In this document: in pieces, positions 6,841-9,563 of the stretch | Layout: the number at the start of each line of letters is the position of its first letter | How positions within the stretch are numbered: the first letter of the stretch is position 1 | Assembly: GCA_002398845.1 (NCBI GenBank) | Contig: DHBY01000057.1 | Span: 1 to 9,563, forward strand | DNA: 9,563 nucleotides | Direction: 5' to 3' | From: Firmicutes bacterium UBA4916 | GTDB lineage: Bacteria > Bacillota > Clostridia > Tissierellales > Tepidimicrobiaceae | Program-made: the position numbers and the translations under genes | The notes under the pieces: generated by a model | What the model saw: the letters and a program-made list of their open reading frames with translations, nothing else | Databases searched by the model: none | What the model was told of the DNA's origin: nothing

Positions 6841-7497
6841 ATGAAGTATAAAAAGTTAATTCTTGTTTTGTCATTATTAATTATTTCTTTTTCTTACATA
6901 GTTCATCCTTATATTATGGAAAAACAAGCTCATGTAGATAGTTTTAAAGACAAAATAATCCGTTTTCATATAAAAGCCAACAGCGATAAAGAAGAAGATC
7001 AGGCTTTAAAGCTTAAGATAAGGGATGAAATATTAAAAGAAATGGGAACTCAATTCGAATACAGCAAATCCATAGATGAAACCAGATCCATAGTTGAAAA
7101 CAACTTAGACAATATAAAATCCATAGCACAAGAGGTAATTCAAAAAGAAGGCAAGGATTTTCCTGTAGAAGTATTTTTAGGTAGGAAAGACTTTCCTACA
7201 AGAAAATATGGAGATATCACATTCCCTTCAGGGGAATATGAAACATTGCAGGTAACTATAGGAGAAGGCAAAGGCAAGAACTGGTGGTGTGTTATGTTTC
7301 CTCCCATATGCTTTGCTGACATTAGCCACAGTAATGCTAGTAATGTAGAAGAAGATCTAAAAGAAGTACTAACAGAAGAAGAAGTAAATCTTCTCCTATC
7401 TGATAAAGAACAACCAATAATACTAAAATCTAAAATAGCAGAAGTATTAGAAAAGGCAAAAACAAATTTGGCTAAACGTTCTGCGAAAAAGCTTTAA
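6841..7497 (+). CDS. spoIIR: Stage II sporulation protein R
   Basis: SpoIIR is the forespore-made signalling protein exported across the septum. There it activates the mother-cell membrane protease SpoIIGA to cleave pro-sigma-E, linking the two compartments' programmes. The 218-residue sequence has an N-terminal signal or anchor helix (6-25). It then shows the family blocks IRFHIKANSD (40-49), EEDQALKLKIRDEI (51-64), FPTRKYGDITFPSGEYETL (118-136) and NWWCVMFPPICF (147-158), all hallmarks of SpoIIR. The C-terminal third (about 165-218) is a charged, helical tail. ATG 6841 follows AGGAGG (6828-6833) by 7 bases. A strong sigma-F promoter lies upstream and a symmetric terminator begins within its stop codon. 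Confidence 0.95.
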   Translation: MKYKKLILVLSLLIISFSYIVHPYIMEKQAHVDSFKDKIIRFHIKANSDKEEDQALKLKIRDEILKEMGTQFEYSKSIDETRSIVENNLDNIKSIAQEVIQKEGKDFPVEVFLGRKDFPTRKYGDITFPSGEYETLQVTIGEGKGKNWWCVMFPPICFADISHSNASNVEEDLKEVLTEEEVNLLLSDKEQPIILKSKIAEVLEKAKTNLAKRSAKKL

Positions 7498-7538
7498 AAA
7501 AAGCTGCTGCTGGAGGATAACCAGCAGCAGCTTTTTTT
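7496..7538. terminator. Bidirectional terminator shared by spoIIR and the M20 gene
   Basis: An 18-base arm (7496-7513, seven A then GCTGCTGCTGG) is perfectly complementary to 7521-7538 (CCAGCAGCAGC then seven T), around a 7-base loop. The A and T runs give a U tract on both strands, so it can end transcription from both convergent genes. It overlaps the stop codons of spoIIR (7495-7497) and of the M20 gene (7537-7539). Confidence 0.93.
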
Positions 7539-9171
7539 ATTTTAGTAAATTTATGATAGTGTCATAAACTAATTTTGGTGCTATATTGAAGGAATAATCT
7601 TTTTGGAGCCTTTCCGTGAATTTATGGGCATCTTTGCCGAAAGGCCCAATATTAACAACGGGAAGATTTAACTTTTGCATCTCTTCAATAGGCAGGCTGT
7701 ACTTTACACCAAAGCCAGGCATATTGCTTTTTAAGGAATCTACTGCATCAGTTTCTTTCGGAGCAGCGGCATAACTTAAATCAGAAATATAAGGATAGAA
7801 CTTCTTTACCTCGATATCGTATTTTGATTCTGTATTTTCTACAATTTCATTTACTGTATTTAATAACTTTTCTTCTAATGGATTTTTCCCCTCTACATAG
7901 ATATGAGGATAGTATGGTGGAGAAAAATAAACTATAACTACAGGATCTTTATCAGACCACATTTTGTGAATTTCCTCTACTATTTTTAAAGCAAACATTC
8001 TTTCATCTATATTAGGGTCATCTAAGAGTTTTTCATTTAAATCATCTATTAATTTATCTACTTCTTCTCCCTTTTCCTCTTTAACTAAATTGTATAATTT
8101 TTCATAGGGCATAACTCTTGCCTTCCATGGCAGTTTTTCATAAGGGAAACCACTTAAATTACAATACTTCCTATACTCTGCATTTAGACTATCGATGACA
8201 TTTTGAAAAGCCAAATTTGCTCCATCTATTACCTTTTCCATAACTTGGTCTGGAGTACTAATATGGGTACCATAGTTAAAATAAAGATAGCTAGTCCTTG
8301 CTGTTTGAACTGAATATTCCGTTTTTAAATCTTGCTGACGAAGGGTAATAGGAGGTACACAAACCTCTCCTTCAGCTATATCAGAGTACTTGGTATTTAG
8401 ATTAATCTCATTAGTTATAGCTCCCGCTATTTGATTTGGGTCTATTCCCTTAAAGGGGTCCCCTCCATGGGCCTCTGAACCAACTATATAAAAGGTGGGC
8501 ATTAACTTTCCTACAGTGCCAACATAAACATATCTAGTATCATCTCCATCATATCTAGGAGCACTATAATCCGTGTCGATTACTGCTAAATAGTCAAAGT
8601 TTTCTTTTTCCCTTAACTTTAATAGTTCGGGCACTACTGAAAGCATACCACCAGAGTTTCCTTCTTCATCACATACTGCTGCAAATACTATATTTCCCTC
8701 AAAATTCTCCACATCATCAGAGATGGTTTCAACCAATGTCATCAAAGTGGCTACCCCACATTTCATATCGAATATTCCCCTACCAAATATATACTCTCCA
8801 GATTCTAAATCTTTTGCTGCATCATCAGGTAAAGTGACTTCATTTAATTTTTTAGTTAACTCTAAAGGATTAGCAGCATATTCCATTAAATTGCCATAAT
8901 CTGAAATACCTACTGTATCAGTGTGTCCAATTAATATTACAGTTTTATTACTGCTGCTCTTTTCACCTTTAACCATGGCCAACACGCTTTTTCTCTTAAG
9001 TTTATCATCCTTTATATAAACATACTTAACCATATCAGGATGATATTTAAAATAATTCATATTCATAAATTTTTCATATACCTTTTCTACTACATGGTTT
9101 TCCTCCTTAGTTCCCACCACCCCACGGATACTGGCTAATTCCAATGTTAGTTCTTCAATTTTTTTATTCAC
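7537..9171 (-). CDS. M20-family metallohydrolase, RocB-like
   Basis: A 544-residue cytosolic zinc hydrolase of the M20/M25/M40 superfamily, close in length and layout to RocB, linked to arginine/ornithine use in Bacillus. The substrate here is not determined; a peptide or N-acyl amino acid is likely. Visible metal and catalytic residues are H83 and D85 in IGHTDTVG; D135 in GRGIFDMKCG, the likely bridging metal ligand; E169 (general base) and E170 in CDEEGNSGG; D199/D201 in IDTDYSAP; H235 in GSEAHGGDP; and H516 in KDAHKFTERL. All expected ligands are present, so it should be active. No signal peptide is seen. The start is GTG (9169-9171): the reverse strand carries AGGAGG 8 bases ahead of it. 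It lies 87 bp downstream of the symporter gene on the same strand, with a terminator between them. Confidence 0.88.
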   Translation of the reverse strand: MNKKIEELTLELASIRGVVGTKEENHVVEKVYEKFMNMNYFKYHPDMVKYVYIKDDKLKRKSVLAMVKGEKSSSNKTVILIGHTDTVGISDYGNLMEYAANPLELTKKLNEVTLPDDAAKDLESGEYIFGRGIFDMKCGVATLMTLVETISDDVENFEGNIVFAAVCDEEGNSGGMLSVVPELLKLREKENFDYLAVIDTDYSAPRYDGDDTRYVYVGTVGKLMPTFYIVGSEAHGGDPFKGIDPNQIAGAITNEINLNTKYSDIAEGEVCVPPITLRQQDLKTEYSVQTARTSYLYFNYGTHISTPDQVMEKVIDGANLAFQNVIDSLNAEYRKYCNLSGFPYEKLPWKARVMPYEKLYNLVKEEKGEEVDKLIDDLNEKLLDDPNIDERMFALKIVEEIHKMWSDKDPVVIVYFSPPYYPHIYVEGKNPLEEKLLNTVNEIVENTESKYDIEVKKFYPYISDLSYAAAPKETDAVDSLKSNMPGFGVKYSLPIEEMQKLNLPVVNIGPFGKDAHKFTERLQKDYSFNIAPKLVYDTIINLLK

Positions 9172-9216
9172 AGTTTATCCCTCCTATACAAGATGACCTA
9201 AATATTAATTTAAAAT

Positions 9217-9222
9217 ATTATA
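9217..9222 (-). promoter_or_regulatory. Possible -10 box for the M20 gene
   Basis: On the reverse strand TATAAT (preceded by TTGA) lies 45 bases before the GTG start, just after the terminator of the preceding gene. A -35 is not clear; TTGTAT 19 bases upstream is a poor fit. The location between a terminator and a gene with a strong ribosome site supports a promoter, but AT-rich DNA yields such boxes readily. Confidence 0.35.
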
Positions 9223-9230
9223 TCAAAAGG

Positions 9231-9257
9231 AAAGGGGCAATATACAAATGCCCCTTT
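9231..9257. terminator. Terminator of the symporter gene
   Basis: A 9-bp perfect stem (AAAGGGGCA 9231-9239 with TGCCCCTTT 9249-9257) surrounds a 9-base loop directly after the symporter stop codon. On the reverse strand, the sense of that gene, the trailing tract is TTTCCTTTT, a slightly broken U tract. On the forward strand the tract is six T. Confidence 0.75.
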
Positions 9258-9258
9258 T

Positions 9259-9563
9259 TTAATTGGATTTCAGTTTTGCATATGGATAATACTCAGGATT
9301 ACCGAAAAAGTCATCTTTTAGTTCTACAACTTCTTTTCTTAATATTACTAACCCTATCATATTTGGAATAATTACTGCGGCTAGTAATATATCTAAGAAA
9401 TTATATAAGAATTCGATTCCACCATAGGCTCCTAAGAATATTGCCACTAAGTATATAAATCTCATTACCTTTGAAAACTTAAGTCCAAATAGATATTCTG
9501 CTTGTTTTTCGCCATAATATACTATAACTATAATTGTTGATAGAACAAATAAGAATATACTAA
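9259..9563 (-). CDS. AGCS-family sodium:alanine/glycine symporter, C-terminal part (runs off window)
   Basis: The last 100 residues of a membrane transporter whose N-terminal part lies beyond the right edge. The reading frame stays open to 9563, so the methionine at 9463-9465 is internal and not the start. Three hydrophobic segments are visible. Between the first two is YYGEKQAEYLFG, the hallmark C-terminal motif of the alanine/glycine:cation symporter family, followed by R-x-IYLVAIFLGA and a helix ending IIPNMIGLVIL, then a polar tail. These proteins import alanine or glycine with Na+. Its neighbour is an M20 hydrolase, which suggests, but does not show, a shared amino-acid catabolic role. 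The specific substrate cannot be read from this fragment. Confidence 0.9.
   Translation of the reverse strand, partial: SIFLFVLSTIIVIVYYGEKQAEYLFGLKFSKVMRFIYLVAIFLGAYGGIEFLYNFLDILLAAVIIPNMIGLVILRKEVVELKDDFFGNPEYYPYAKLKSN

Noticed and set aside
9144..9371. A 75-residue + strand reading frame across the M20/symporter gap
   Set aside because: It overlaps both - strand genes and a terminator, has no ribosome site and shows no recognisable domain.
9259..9465. A separate 68-residue small protein starting at the methionine at 9465 (- strand)
   Set aside because: The frame continues upstream to the window edge and encodes the symporter family motif YYGEKQAEYLFG, so this is the C-terminal end of a longer gene.
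1..9563. CRISPR array, tRNA, rRNA, prophage or toxin-antitoxin genes
   Set aside because: No spaced direct repeats, cloverleaf-like sequences, or phage, nuclease or toxin-like small gene pairs were found.

Overview
The window comes from an AT-rich, endospore-forming, low-GC Gram-positive bacterium, most likely an anaerobe of class Clostridia. A Tissierella-like lineage is possible, but this is inferred from gene content and codon use, not from a marker gene. Six of the eight confident genes concern sporulation, spore coat assembly or germination.

Layout. Positions 1-293 hold no gene: they contain the terminator of an upstream gene, a weakly structured stretch, and a near-perfect 56-bp palindromic repeat of mobile or dispersed type. 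On the + strand follow sipL (294-1835; three SPOCS/DUF3794-type repeats plus LysM), ispE (1897-2748; isoprenoid precursor kinase), and a tight germinant-receptor operon: a small two-helix membrane protein (about 2810-3016), gerKA-like (3026-4513), gerKB-like (4518-5612) and gerKC-like (5609-6730). spoIIR (6841-7497) comes next, behind a convincing sigma-F promoter. The - strand carries a RocB-type M20 metallohydrolase (7537-9171) and the C-terminal end of an AGCS sodium:alanine/glycine symporter (9259 to the window edge). spoIIR and the M20 gene converge on one symmetric terminator that overlaps both stop codons.

How the genes fit together. SpoIIR is the forespore-made signal that triggers processing of pro-sigma-E in the mother cell. 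SipL is a mother-cell coat protein that, in C. difficile, works with SpoIVA to anchor the coat. The GerA/B/C-type proteins form the inner-membrane germinant receptor that later senses nutrients, and the small membrane protein may be an accessory subunit. ispE is a housekeeping gene within this cluster. The M20 and symporter genes probably belong to amino-acid or peptide catabolism and are separate transcription units.

Most of the window is ordinary conserved biology, and I see no clearly new multi-gene system. The points most worth a second look are the hairpin between ispE and the germination operon, which looks like a terminator that also buries the next gene's ribosome binding site and may contain a promoter in its loop; the small membrane protein as a possible receptor D subunit; and the palindromic repeat with a solo half-copy between gerKC and spoIIR.
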